A stretch of DNA of 64,000 nt from an uncultured Acetobacteroides sp. (lineage in GTDB: Bacteria; Bacteroidota; Bacteroidia; Bacteroidales; ZOR0009): the NCBI RefSeq assembly GCF_963678165.1, contig NZ_OY782755.1:806001-870000 (forward strand). Direction: 5' to 3'. The translations under genes were made by a program, and so were the position numbers. Shown here piece after piece: positions 1-12,200 of the stretch (position 1 is its first letter; each line of letters opens with the position of its first letter). The notes under the pieces are model-generated. The model did not search any database, had not been told where the DNA came from, and saw only the letters and a list, made by a program, of their open reading frames with translations.

Positions 1-3000
1 AGTTCTACTCCCTCATCAATTGGGAGCGTTACTGTAATTCCTGTAGGTTACGAGCACCCGGCAACCACAGCTAAAGGAAAGAGTTTAGCCTACTTTTGGA
101 AGGTTAAGTCTTCAGGATTCCCAACTTCGACAACAGGGGTTACCCATCGCTTTACTTATGTAGATGATGATGCTCAAGGTTCTGATTCAAACTACTTGCC
201 CGCATACTACAATCGAACCACTTACTCTTGGATCGCAGGGGCTGCTGCTTCTGTAAATAAAGCCTCAAATGTTATATCGGATTGGACAACGAGCGGTACT
301 CTTCTAGATGGAGACTATACGGCTGGTAATGGTGCGTTTGGAACTGCTAAAAAGTTTTACAGCTGCATAAATGGTTCTAGCTCAGGTTCAGGTTTATGGA
401 GTGAATCTTCTAACTGGTCGTTTACTGGTAATGCAGGGCCTCCAAATACGAAAGGTGCTGTTCCTGGTCTAAATGATATCGTTATTATTGGGGGGGCTGA
501 TTCTTTATATCTTGCAACAGATAATACTGATATAGATATAGACGTTCAGTCTTGTGCAAGTCTTCAAATTGAAAAGGGTTCTGCATTGGATATCGGCTAT
601 AATCCCGGATGTAACTTCGCTATGGTGTTGAGCCATCCAAATGGGAATGGAAACTTTAGATTAACGACCTCTTATAATTCTGGTTCCACATATACTTTTC
701 CTTCTGGTGATTTTTCCGAGTTTAACAAAAACTTGGGCACTACCGAACTTTATACAACGAATAGCAATAGTAACACAACTTACTGGTTGCCCAATGGTGT
801 TGGCAGCTATGGGAATCTTATTATTTCGCCTCTTGGAGGTTCCAATGTTATCTTCCCCAATAATAACCTGTTAATTTATGGTGATTTAGTTATTCGCGGA
901 CAGAATCCGGATTCTTGGTTCTGTCCTACTTGGAAGTCTAGTTATCCTTCATTTCCCTCCTCCACAATCTCTAAAACCATTACTATTAATGGGAATATGA
1001 CTATAGTTGGAGGCTCTTTTGGTTGGTATGGCAATGGTTCTGGTGGTGCTCAAGATGTAGTAGTTAATGGAAATGTTACGGTGTCTGCTAATGGAGGAAT
1101 TGATGTATGGTCTGGTAACTCTAGCCAGAGTTTCTCCATCGGAGGTAGCCTTGTAAATAACACAACTGGTCGTGTTTACTCGGATCAATCTACCAACTAC
1201 GTAAATCTTAGCCAGGTAAATGTATCTTTCTTTGGTAATAGTAATTCCGAGATTAGGAATACATCAGGTACGCCAATTACTAAATTTGGTAAAGTTACAG
1301 TAAGTAAAGGGGCATCACAATCAACAACATTAACATGCAATATAGGAGGCACCCTAACCACCCCTATCGATAATTGGCTAACGTTGCAAAATGGTACGTT
1401 TATATATAAGAGTCCAAACGATCTTAATATAAGTACGGTTACTCCATTTAATATTCCAAATACAGCGTCATTAGATATAAATACTCTCAATTCAATTTAC
1501 ATAGCCCAAGGGAATGTAAGCATGAACACGGTATCACTTGGTGGAAAACTTCTGGTCGAAAATGGTACTGTAAATGTTGGAAATGCGTCAAATACAAGTG
1601 TAAGCAACAGCATAGAATATGCAAGTGGAGGTTACTCCGAGATATCAATATCAGGAGGCACCTTGAATGTTAACGGACAGATAAGACGGAATCCGCTTAA
1701 TGCAGCGGGTGTACTGGGCTACACCCAAACGGGTGGTACGGTAAACCTTTACGGCAATAAGGCATCGGGGGGAGCAAATGCAACGTTGGAGGTGGTGAAT
1801 GATGGTAGCTGGTTCAACATGTCAGGAACTAGTGCCATTAATATTATTAATGGGGGAGGTGGCACCAACACTTTTGGAGACCTTTACCTTCGTCCTGCTA
1901 GCAGCTCAGTAACTGGAGGTACTATTACTTTTGGTAATACCACTGCGGAGACATTTGCAATGGATGCCAGCATTCCTCTCAACAATCTTGTGATAAATGG
2001 AACAGGTGGAACCAATATGCTTAATCTGATGGTGAATCCATTGTTACTTAATGGCTCTCTAACCTTGAGTAATGCTACGAGTGTTCTAAAGTCAAACAAC
2101 GTCAATGTTTCACTTAAGGGTGATTTTATAAATAATGGAGCGGTTGGTTCCTACTTATATGGAACAAATACCACCACCTTTAATGGAAATATCCAAAATA
2201 TAAAGGGTACTTCTTCTACTAACTTTTATAATCTAAACATCAACCCAATTACCTCGGTTACTCTTAATCGCAGCTTTACTGCCAATGGCGACCTAACTAT
2301 TTCTTCGGGAACTCTTGCTTGTGGTGCCAATAAAATAACTCTGTTTGGCGATATTCTGAATAACGGAACCTATACCGATAATAGCGGAGGTGTTGTTCTA
2401 AATGGATCAACAGCCCAACAGCAAATCGGTGGGACGGGAACCTTTGGAACTTTAGAGTTGAATAATGTATATGGGGCAAAACTGTTGAACTCTGTGTCTT
2501 TCATAAGTAGCCTTTATATGACTGCAGGAATCCTAGACATCAACAGGTACTTGCTTTCTTTAGGACAAAATAGTGGCATTATTGCCAATGGGGCAGGTTT
2601 TAGTGCCTCTAAGATGATTGCCTCTGATGGTGTTTATAGCGATGTTGGCATAAAGAAGGTTGTTGGAACAGGAGCCTCCTCGTTTACTTTCCCTATAGGT
2701 TCTGGGGGTAAATACACTCCTGCTGTTCTTACGGTAACCTCCAATGGTTATGTAGGTGCTGTCCGAGTTAACAATATCAATGCCCGTCATCCTTCGGTTT
2801 TAGATCCTAACAATGCCTTGAGATACTACTGGGAGATAGAAAGTGCCGGCTTATCTGGATTTAGTGGAGGGCTTGCGTTTAGCTACAACCAAAGCGATGT
2901 GGTAGGCGATGAGGGCAAATATGAGGCATCTCGGTTGAGTATCCCCGACTACAATTGGTCTAAGAGCCTTCCTCCAACCGATAATGTAGATGAAGGTAGT

Positions 3001-5706
3001 AATGTCATTTCGTTTACTTTTCCTTCCAATTCTACTACAATAAGTGGTGAGTATACTGCAGGTGGCGATGCTGCTTTGCCTGCTGTAATTGCTACCTATA
3101 CCTCTATTCGTGATGGAAATTGGTCTGATAAGACCATTTGGTCGCCAATTGCACCCGATGGTGGCCCTAATGGGTACATAGTTGTCATTGATAAAAATAC
3201 AACTGTAACGGCTAGCTCTAACAATACGTTTGCCTATCGAACACAGATAAATAGTGGTGGAACATTAAAGGTTGATCCTTCAACCTCTGGACATAACCTT
3301 GGAACGGTAGTTGGGAATGGTACGCTGCATCTCGAGAGTGGACAGATGCCTGCAGGACGCTATGATTCTTTCTTCGATTGTTCGAGCAGTTCAACGTTGG
3401 AGTATGGAGGAAGTGGTGACTATACAATTGTTTCTGATTTATATACGAGTGTTCCTAATTTAGTTGTTTCGGGTACCGGAACTCGTTACTATCCGAATAA
3501 AGATTTAACTGTATGCAAAAAGCTGAATATTGATGGTCCAATACTGGACAATTCGCTTTACGATAGAAAATTGACGATACTTGGAAGTATGCTGCTTACG
3601 TCAGGTGGTTTCAGATCTGGCACTGGTGATGACGCTAGGGTCGTTTTTTCTGGTACAGCAAAGCAAGCGATAAGTACCGATGCTAATGCGTTCACAGGAC
3701 TTAATAAATTCAACAGCATTGAGATTAATAATCCAAGTGGTCTTGATCTGACAGGTAAAATGGAATTGGGAGGTAATCTATATTTAACCAATGGCGTTAT
3801 CAATACAAGTTCAACGAATACATTTACAATTACGAACCTAAGCGAAAGCTGCATATATCCTTCTGCAGGAACAGAGTTGTCATACATCAATGGTCCGTTA
3901 ACTAAGTATATGAAGACGGGCAGTTATGACTTTGTTTTTCCTATTGGGCAGAATAGATATGGGTATCAGATAGCGTTGAAGGCAACCTTTAGTAATAGCG
4001 TACCTTGGACGGTACAGTATTTTAATAACAACCCGACAAGCACTTCGTTCAACACTCCAATTAGTGTGGTTAATTCCGATGAGTATTGGAGCGTTTCTTC
4101 TACTGATGCAAGTTCGAAGGGGTACGTGAGGCTTTACTGGAATTCTAGTAGCGGTCTAACTCCTGCTATGACAACTAATGGCTTGCCCGATATGCGTATT
4201 GCCGACTTAGAATCTGGTAAATGGACCGCATTGGCGACTAGTGCTTCGGGAGATAATACTAATGGTTCTGTAACCAATGCCAGTAGCTATGCGTTTAGTA
4301 GCGCTAATACTGCTTACAGTTTTACCACTGCTTCTGTTACGGGAATTATGCCTAAGGCAAAGTTTTCGCCAACAGGTGCAATTTGTGGCTCATCTTCCAT
4401 TCCGGTGACCATCTTTACCAACGGAATGGCTATTGCCCCACCCTACATATTAACCTACTCCTTGAATGGCAAAATCCAATCTGTAACATTTAGTAATCTC
4501 ACAGGTTACAGTTTGCCCGTGTCTGTAGCGGGAAACTATCAGCTGGTTAACTTTTCCTACAACAATGGTTCTGGTGTTGTAGATGCTAAAACTGTTGTTA
4601 CCTCATACGATAGTCCAACGGCTGCAGCAGCAGGCCCTGATTTGTCGCTTTGCGGTGCAACTTTAGCGACGCTTGCAGGTAATGTCCCTACCGTCGGTAA
4701 AGGACTCTGGAGTATTGTATCGGGAACTGGAGGTACGGTTACCTCGCCAGATCTTTATAATAGCACATTAACAGGTACTAACGGTTCGTCGTACACTGCC
4801 CGATGGACTATCAGCAATGGTGGGTGTATCAGTTCCGATGATGTTAATATAAACTTTACCCTTAAGCCTAATGCTCCTGCTGCAGCTTCGCCTCAGGCAT
4901 TCTGCTCTGGTGCTAATTTGAGTAATATAGCTACAACAGTTGGCACAGGTACCTCTATAAATTGGTATACTGTTGCTGCTGGAGGGACTGTGCTTAGTAG
5001 TGCAACTCCGTTGTCCAATACAACGTACTATGCAGAAGCAAGCAATGGATGTTTGAGCGATAGTAGAACTCCTGTTCAGGTTGCTATAACGCCGAATGTT
5101 TCAGTAACTCCAATTGTAAGCGTTGGAGCAGAACCTTCGTGTATGCTTTCGAGCGAATCTAGTACAACGTATACTTCTACAGTGAGCAACGCTACATCTT
5201 ACCTGTGGAGTATTAACAATGGCAGCTTAGGCTCGATAAATAGCCTTACTGGTGAGGTTACGTGGAATCCAACCGTTACAGGTGCTGCAAACATTACAAT
5301 TCAAGCAAGCGGTTGTGGTCCTGTAGCAACTGCAAGTAGAACGGTTACGGTGAATAGCTTACCTGCTCCTGAATTTAAAACGATTGCTCCAGCTTGTGCA
5401 GGACAGGGGGTGTCTTTATCATTAACTGCAGCTTACTCAACATATCTTTGGTCGGTTACTACTACAGGGTACTCGTTATCGAGCACCACAAGCGCAAATC
5501 CAACGCTCTATGCCCCCAGTAATGATACCCTATTTCCTCCAAGTAGTTCTTCTATGGTTTCGTACCCCGATGTTAAGGTGTTTGTAACTGATTCTAATGG
5601 ATGTTCTAACTCTGTGCAAAATAGTTCGTCTGATAAGTCGCTAGTCATAAATAGAATACCACGTACGGGGCCTCCATACCATGTAGGCAATAGCGTGGCA
5701 AAGTAA
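1..5706 (+). CDS. Giant secreted repeat protein, 5'-truncated by window edge, with TGPxYH tail
   Basis: The reading frame is open from base 1, so the true start lies outside the window; about 1901 residues are visible. It looks like an extracellular, Ser/Thr/Asn/Gly-rich beta-repeat surface protein. Visible modules are 'GNW...TWS'-type openings (near bases 380 and 3115), long beta-helix-like stretches rich in GGTLNVNG-type repeats, and 'FPIG..YTP' followed by 'YYW' units (near 2690-2830, and FPIG again near 3940). Cys-containing PKD/Ig-like domains follow from about 4380. The protein ends in TGPPYHVGNSVAK, a tail shared with three other proteins here. It is a tandem paralogue of the next gene: both contain a module with IEY.SGG, NGQ.RR, DMSGTS-like and SSTVTGGTI motifs. 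There is no classical type A or CHU_C type B T9SS domain. An adhesin or matrix role is inferred; the specific function is unknown. Confidence 0.85.
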   Translation, partial: SSTPSSIGSVTVIPVGYEHPATTAKGKSLAYFWKVKSSGFPTSTTGVTHRFTYVDDDAQGSDSNYLPAYYNRTTYSWIAGAAASVNKASNVISDWTTSGTLLDGDYTAGNGAFGTAKKFYSCINGSSSGSGLWSESSNWSFTGNAGPPNTKGAVPGLNDIVIIGGADSLYLATDNTDIDIDVQSCASLQIEKGSALDIGYNPGCNFAMVLSHPNGNGNFRLTTSYNSGSTYTFPSGDFSEFNKNLGTTELYTTNSNSNTTYWLPNGVGSYGNLIISPLGGSNVIFPNNNLLIYGDLVIRGQNPDSWFCPTWKSSYPSFPSSTISKTITINGNMTIVGGSFGWYGNGSGGAQDVVVNGNVTVSANGGIDVWSGNSSQSFSIGGSLVNNTTGRVYSDQSTNYVNLSQVNVSFFGNSNSEIRNTSGTPITKFGKVTVSKGASQSTTLTCNIGGTLTTPIDNWLTLQNGTFIYKSPNDLNISTVTPFNIPNTASLDINTLNSIYIAQGNVSMNTVSLGGKLLVENGTVNVGNASNTSVSNSIEYASGGYSEISISGGTLNVNGQIRRNPLNAAGVLGYTQTGGTVNLYGNKASGGANATLEVVNDGSWFNMSGTSAINIINGGGGTNTFGDLYLRPASSSVTGGTITFGNTTAETFAMDASIPLNNLVINGTGGTNMLNLMVNPLLLNGSLTLSNATSVLKSNNVNVSLKGDFINNGAVGSYLYGTNTTTFNGNIQNIKGTSSTNFYNLNINPITSVTLNRSFTANGDLTISSGTLACGANKITLFGDILNNGTYTDNSGGVVLNGSTAQQQIGGTGTFGTLELNNVYGAKLLNSVSFISSLYMTAGILDINRYLLSLGQNSGIIANGAGFSASKMIASDGVYSDVGIKKVVGTGASSFTFPIGSGGKYTPAVLTVTSNGYVGAVRVNNINARHPSVLDPNNALRYYWEIESAGLSGFSGGLAFSYNQSDVVGDEGKYEASRLSIPDYNWSKSLPPTDNVDEGSNVISFTFPSNSTTISGEYTAGGDAALPAVIATYTSIRDGNWSDKTIWSPIAPDGGPNGYIVVIDKNTTVTASSNNTFAYRTQINSGGTLKVDPSTSGHNLGTVVGNGTLHLESGQMPAGRYDSFFDCSSSSTLEYGGSGDYTIVSDLYTSVPNLVVSGTGTRYYPNKDLTVCKKLNIDGPILDNSLYDRKLTILGSMLLTSGGFRSGTGDDARVVFSGTAKQAISTDANAFTGLNKFNSIEINNPSGLDLTGKMELGGNLYLTNGVINTSSTNTFTITNLSESCIYPSAGTELSYINGPLTKYMKTGSYDFVFPIGQNRYGYQIALKATFSNSVPWTVQYFNNNPTSTSFNTPISVVNSDEYWSVSSTDASSKGYVRLYWNSSSGLTPAMTTNGLPDMRIADLESGKWTALATSASGDNTNGSVTNASSYAFSSANTAYSFTTASVTGIMPKAKFSPTGAICGSSSIPVTIFTNGMAIAPPYILTYSLNGKIQSVTFSNLTGYSLPVSVAGNYQLVNFSYNNGSGVVDAKTVVTSYDSPTAAAAGPDLSLCGATLATLAGNVPTVGKGLWSIVSGTGGTVTSPDLYNSTLTGTNGSSYTARWTISNGGCISSDDVNINFTLKPNAPAAASPQAFCSGANLSNIATTVGTGTSINWYTVAAGGTVLSSATPLSNTTYYAEASNGCLSDSRTPVQVAITPNVSVTPIVSVGAEPSCMLSSESSTTYTSTVSNATSYLWSINNGSLGSINSLTGEVTWNPTVTGAANITIQASGCGPVATASRTVTVNSLPAPEFKTIAPACAGQGVSLSLTAAYSTYLWSVTTTGYSLSSTTSANPTLYAPSNDTLFPPSSSSMVSYPDVKVFVTDSNGCSNSVQNSSSDKSLVINRIPRTGPPYHVGNSVAK

Positions 5707-5716
5707 TAGTAGGGAA

Positions 5717-5748
5717 AATATGCCTCAAAGGTGGCTTTGGGGCATATT
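5717..5748 (+). terminator. Hairpin after first giant gene
   Basis: A 14-bp stem (5717-5730 with 5735-5748, one G-T pair) with loop GTGG starts 11 bases after the stop codon. There is no strong T run, so it may act as a terminator or as an mRNA-stabilising 3' end. Confidence 0.6.
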
Positions 5749-6248
5749 AGCGTAAGTATCGTGATAAAGCAGTCTTTTATATGATGCTATATATAGTGTG
5801 TACCTATGTGATCTTTAAGCTCGCATGTGTTACTTTATGTGTAAAAATGGGAAATGGGCAGTAATGCCTAATGGCTGTCGAAGTAAAATGTTAATATTTG
5901 TAGGTAAAATGGGGAATGTACTATGGCTGTGATAGAGATGGGCATTCAGGCTGAAATTACTTTTGAATATTTTAATTGGGTTTATAGGTGGGGAAGTAGC
6001 AACTGGCTGATTTAGAATTAATGATTGCAACAGTAGATAGCTTTGCATCGGTTTTAATCAAACCTTACCTATACCGTTTAAATTAAAGTGGTTTTTGTTA
6101 GCAACATCTAACAGATGTTGGCTGATTGGCGTATGTGTATACTTCGCTGAGTCGCTATTGCAGGTTTACGAGTATCTCCCCGTTTGAGCAACCATCCGGT
6201 TGTCTGCTGATTGTACTTATTTGCTTTCTACTTTATACCACTACTGCC
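5749..6248. other. Intergenic leader region upstream of second giant gene
   Basis: About 500 bases without a convincing gene. It holds a candidate -7 promoter box (6038-6045). An AT-rich stretch near 5886-5920 (ATGTTAAT...TGGGGAAT) resembles one upstream of the surface-protein gene at 28144. The frame of the next gene is open back to a TTG at 6126, but that extension carries no signal sequence and is probably leader. Confidence 0.4.
6038..6045 (+). promoter_or_regulatory. Candidate Bacteroidota -7 box
   Basis: TAGCTTTG matches the phylum consensus TAnnTTTG exactly. No good -33 TTTG lies at the expected 19-21 base spacing, so support is partial. It would give a leader of about 200 bases before the ATG at 6249. 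Confidence 0.35.
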
Positions 6249-9200
6249 ATGGGTAAGGGATATGTTTTTAATACCACTCAACGACGTTTCGCTTTCGTAT
6301 CTTTTCTGCTACTCGCTCTTTTACTTGCTCCGAGTGAGGGGTGGGGGCAACCACAGTCGCAAATATTTACTACTAGTGGAACCTTTGTGGTACCCGCTGG
6401 TGCGACCTCTATAACCGTAGAATGCTGGGGTGCTGGAGGTGCAGGTGGTGGGTCTACTGGTAGTGGCTCAGGAGGTTCTGGAGGTGGCGGAGGCGGTTAT
6501 GCAAAGAAAATTCTTGCAGTTACTCCAAATCAGTCTATAGACTTTATTGTTGGGACTGGGGGGATAGGTGTCAATGGAGGAAATGGTAATCCAGGTTCTT
6601 CCTCTTCTTTCTTATCTTTGATTGCTAATGGAGGAGGTGGTGGTAAGACAAATAAACAGGCTGCAGGTTCTGGCGGTAATGCAACAGGAGGAACAACAAA
6701 TACGACAGGAGGCAACGGTATTGTAGGTACTGCTACCGGAGGAGCAGGAGGTGCTGGTGCTAATGGAGGAGCAGGAGGTGCTGGTGCTACCAATAATGAT
6801 GGGGGCAATGGTAACTCTCCTGGCGGTGGTGGCGGTGGTGGAGAAAAAGGTGGTGGTAATAAAGCCGGTGGTAATGGTGGTGATGGTCAGATTATCGTTA
6901 CTTGGACAGTGCCAACATTTGCAGTCTCTACTGCAACCCTTGATTTTGGTTTTGCTGCAAATGGAAGTACTTCTACATCTCAAAGTGTTACCCTGTCGGG
7001 CATAAACCTAACGGGGGATCCAGGCAACGTGGTTATAAATGCTCCTGACAACTTCGAGGTTTCGTTGAGTGCTGGATCGGGATATGCATCATCGATAAAC
7101 GTACCCTATGCCAGTGCAACATTAGCATCAACTACTATTTATGTTAGGTTTAAGCCTACTGAAGCCAATGTAGATTATATAGATTTTATTACAGTTAATG
7201 GAGGCGGCGCACCTGAGCAAAGTGTAACGGTGGTAGGAAATTCGAATCCTTCTTATTGTTCGTCAACAGGTAATACTAGTTACGCAACTAGTGTTACTAA
7301 GGTTCAGTTTAATACTATTAATAATACATCGGCAAAGCCATCTGCCTATAGCGATTATACTGCATTATCTACGTCGCTTGCAAAAAACAGTAGCTATAAC
7401 CTTTCTGTAAATTTGAATACGGATGGGCCTTATTCTATCAATGCACGTGTTTGGATTGATTGGAATCAGAATGGTAGTTTTAATGATGCTGGTGAGGAAT
7501 ATGATTTGGGAACTACAAGCAATAGTGCAAATGGTCCAACAACGTTATCGCCATTAGCTATTAATGTGCCATCTACGGCGGCTCTTGGTAATACAAGAAT
7601 GCGTGTATCTGCAAGATATAATTCCTATGCAGCATCTTGTGATAATGGTTATGATGGAGAAGTTGAAGATTACACGGTTAACGTCATGCAACCACCAACT
7701 GTATACTACTCAAGAGGTGGCGATCCAACTGTTTATGCTAATTGGAATACGGCACGAACGGGAGGAGGCTCTTCTCCAACCAGTTTTACTGCAAACAACC
7801 AGATATTTGTGGTGCAGCCTTCCTTTCCAATGACGGCTGTTTCGGTATGGGGTATTTTGGGTACAACAACTAAGTTGCAAATAGAAGATGGGTCCATGCT
7901 AACAGCCAATGCGCCCATCACGCTATCGGCAGCAACCACCCTCCAACTTGATGCCAACGCCACCTACAACCACAACGTGGACAGCGATGCGGTTTGGGGA
8001 GGTGTGGAGGTTATCGATCCAGCATCAACCATTTCGTATGGCTTTGCAGGTGCGCAGAATGTCATGGCGCTTAATTATGGTAACCTTACCATTGCTGGCG
8101 GTGGTACCAAAACCATGCAAGGTAACGTTACCGTTAATGGTACCCTGACCCTTGCTAATGGTAAGCTTAGCTTAGGATCGGGAACCAATAACCTTACGCT
8201 AGCCAGCGGCGCCACCATTGCAGGGGCTTTTGATGCTAACCACATGGTTGTATGCGATGGTACGGGTAGCCTTATTAGGCAAGGTACCTCCGCTGCCGAT
8301 TTTGTAATGGCTTATCCTGTAGGTACGGGTACCAGCTATACGCCCTACGAAATTACCTCGTTTACCGCTACGGTAGCGGGAACGGCGAGCGTTGGCGTAC
8401 GTGCGGTGCCCTCGTTAGCGCCTGGTCCTGTGGCTGCCAATGGGACCGACCTTAAGAAGTACTGGGCTGTAACTACCTCCAACCTTACCATAACGGATGC
8501 AAGCTTAAAGTTAACCTACGATATTGGAGAGGCTGGCTCAAGCAGCGCACAAGCAAATTATATCCCATACTACCATAATGGTTCGGCATGGTCGATACCT
8601 ACGGTTGCCAGTGGTCCTGGTGCCAACCCCATGACGGTGTCGGGGGCAACTAGCATCGCCGGACAGTGGACCGCTCGCGAGCAACCGCTCTATAAAACCT
8701 ACTACTCCTACCAGTCGGGCAATTGGAACATTGCCACCACATGGACAACCGACCCATCGGGTACCCTCTCGGTAGCACCGGCGGTGCCTACGGCAAACGA
8801 TAGGGTGGTGATACTTAATGGTAGAACGGTAAAAACACCCGCTAATGGGTATGCCGTACTTTCCGTTCAGATTAACGAGGGTGGTACGCTCGACCTTGGT
8901 ACTTTTACCACGCAGTCGTTTACCACCGTTCGTGGACAGGGTGTTGTACGCCTTAGCAACTCAGTATTCCCTACGGCCGACTGGAGCAACTTCGTTTCGG
9001 CGGGTGGCGGTACGGTTGAGTACTATAATGCTGCCAGCTTCAGCTTTGGGCAATTGGTGTACAACAACCTTATCATTAATCTTAGTACAACCGCACTAAC
9101 CAGCACCCTTCTGGGAGATATGACGGTTAACGGTAACCTTACGGTAACTAGGGGTAAGTTTGCCATTAACAATGGTACTGCGGCGAGTCGAAATCTATCC

Positions 9201-12200
9201 ATACAGGGTAACGTGTACGTATCGGCAAATGGTAGTATGGGTATTGGTACGGGTAATGCCAACCACCGCATCACCATCAATGGCGACTTTACCAACGATG
9301 GTAGCGTACGTTTTACCAATCAGGCTACCCCTGCATATACAAGCACACCTACAACAGGAACATCGGATGTTGTTTTTAATAATGGAACAGCCGATCAGAG
9401 TCTGCGATGTAACGGGCAGAGTGACTTCTACCGTATAGAGATAGATAAGGGGTTTGACCAAACTTATGTGCTGAATATTGATGCTACCGCTACCGCAAAC
9501 TTTAGGCTGTTTGGCAGGAACGATCAGCAGCATTACCTGCCAACCCAAAGCCCACCAAATCTTCCAAATCCTAATGCGTTAGGGCTACTTGCAGGAACGG
9601 TAAGGTTAGGAAGCAATATATCAATTCCATGCTTGGGTACCGATAATGGCAATTATGGGGTCTATAATATAGATGAGGATGCGCGATTGTGGTTGGATGG
9701 AGCAACCGTAGTTTGGAATCCTGCGTACCAAAATTTTGACCCTGTAGTATATGGTACAATTCGTATAACCGGAAACTCCTATTTTGATATACGAAATGGA
9801 GCCAATGGATTGGTGATGCGTACAACAGGGCTATTAAGCATTGAAGGAGGTCAGTTAGACATTTCCTCACTTCGTGTATCCTCACAAGATGGTCTTGGAA
9901 CTCACCGTGGGGCTTACTATCAATCAGGAGGAACCTTAAATGTAACAGGTGGTAGTACTGATTTCGCCGCTAGCTTTATGCTACCCTATAGTGCTATGGC
10001 GTTTAAGATGAGCGGAGGAATAATCAATATTCTCGCTCCTGCAATAACAGGTGGTAGTGGTAATAATTTTAGCTTAATAATTGGAGCGAATCCTAGTAAT
10101 ATAAGCGTCACAGGAGGTACTGTCAATATTACAACACCAGGTGGAGGTCAGGCAAACATTAACTCTTCGGCACCATTCTGGGATTTGAATATCCTCGGAA
10201 CGGGAACATCCTACCTTGCCGACTATGCAGGTAATGCAAGCCTTCCTGCAGTTCCTGCGCTTACAGCACCCGCATTAGTTGTTCTTCATAATCTAGCGGT
10301 TAATGGATCGAGTAGACTTAATACAAATAATAAAAATGTTTCCGTTGCGGGCGATTTTATGCTTAGTGCGGGAACAACTTATTTGCCAGGGACTAATATG
10401 ACCATATTTAATGGGTCGGGAGGTCAACGTTTTTCTAATATTGGTACAATAGGTGTTGGGGGCAACGGATTATACGATTTGATGATTACCAATAAGTCAA
10501 ACGCCGACATCTTTACCAACAATCTTATAGTTCAAAATAACCTAACTATTGACGATGGCTGTTTCCTTAATGATGTGGGGCATAGTATACGCGTAAATGG
10601 TAACGTTACCAATTCGGGTACGCATACCAGCCAGGCGAGTGGTGCCATACTCCTGAACGGTACCTTTAACCAGGTTATTGGCGGTTCGGGGCTTGGGGTA
10701 TTTGGCAATGTTAACCTCAATAATACGGCAGGGGCTACTCTAACGGCCAACCAGTCGCTTACAGGCAACCTACGCTTAGGGGCAGGTGTGCTAAACGTAG
10801 GCAACTTGAACCTAAAGTTGGGAAGTGCTAGTGCAGTGTACGATGCCCTTGCGGGTACCACCACTGCTGGTTTTTCGGGTACCAAGATGCTGAAGCTGGC
10901 AGGTTTCCAAAGCGATGCAGGTATAACCAAAACCTACAGTAGTACGGCCAACTTTCTATTCCCAATAGGTACTGGTGCTGACTATACGCCAGCTAATATA
11001 CAGGTAGGCACAGCACCTTCTAATTGGGGGTCGGTAACTGTTCGTCCTGTAGCGCAACTACAGCCCTTTGCTACCTCTACCAATGCGCTTACTTACTACT
11101 GGAAGGTAACCAGTTCCGACTTTGCAGGTCTACAACCCAACTCGGTAACGCATAGCTACCAGTACGTAACATCTGATATTGTGGGAACCGAGGGTAGTTA
11201 CATCCCTGCAGCCTACCGTCCCTACAGTTGGGTGCCCATTAACGACGTATCTAAGGTTGTTGATGGTACAAATACGGTGCTGTTTAACGGCATAAGCTTC
11301 ATTGATGGCGACTATACCGCTGGCGAGTTGAGCGCATTTGCACCCGTAAAGGTGTTCTATAGCCGAACAGATGGCAATTGGAACGACTATAATACGTGGT
11401 CGACAGCATCAGTAGGCGGAGTTGCTGTTTCCGCCGGTGCTGTTGCTGGAATAAATATTCCTGGGCCAAGTAACCCGGTTGTTATTGGCGATGCATCCCA
11501 TAACCATACCGTAACCATTCCTGCGGGCTTTAATAATATTACGACAGGTGGACTCCAGATTAACTCTGGTTCTACGCTCGATATTACAACAACTACGGGG
11601 CATAACTTCGGTTCTATTCCCGATACAAAGGTGTTGGGTACTGGGCTGCTGAAGATATCTTCGTCTGTTGGAATCGCGGTGTTTCCTGGTGGCGACTTTG
11701 GTAACTTCCTATCGAGCGGTGGAGGTACCGTAGAGTACTATAGTAATGGAGCAACATCGTTTACGCTGCCTACCACCTATGTATCGGCGGGTAGCACGGT
11801 AAATATTACCACCTACAATAACCTGGTAACGACACCTGCGGCAGGTCGAACGGTAACGTTACCGAATACCAACTTGATGGTATATGATACCTACAGGGTG
11901 GGAGGAACAGGAGTTTCGCAACTTAATAATGCTGCAACTCTTCAAACTCTTACAGTTGGAAAACTGCTTGACGTGCAGTCGAGTGGAACGCTTAGGTATA
12001 CAAATACAGGAGCACAGAGCGTTGTGGCTAATGGCGATGTTTTAGTTAATGGTACCTTTGATGTAAACGCAGGAGGTACTGCAACCAACTTGTTAGCGGT
12101 TCAGGGCAACCTTACCAATAACGGAACCTTCGACATGTATAAGAGTGCTACAAGGGTTTGTAACGTTACCTTTACTGGCGATACTGATAAGGAAATAAAT

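Noticed and set aside
6126-6248. TTG start at 6126 for the second giant protein
   Set aside because: Would place 41 residues before a clear signal peptide; ATG at 6249 is preferred.
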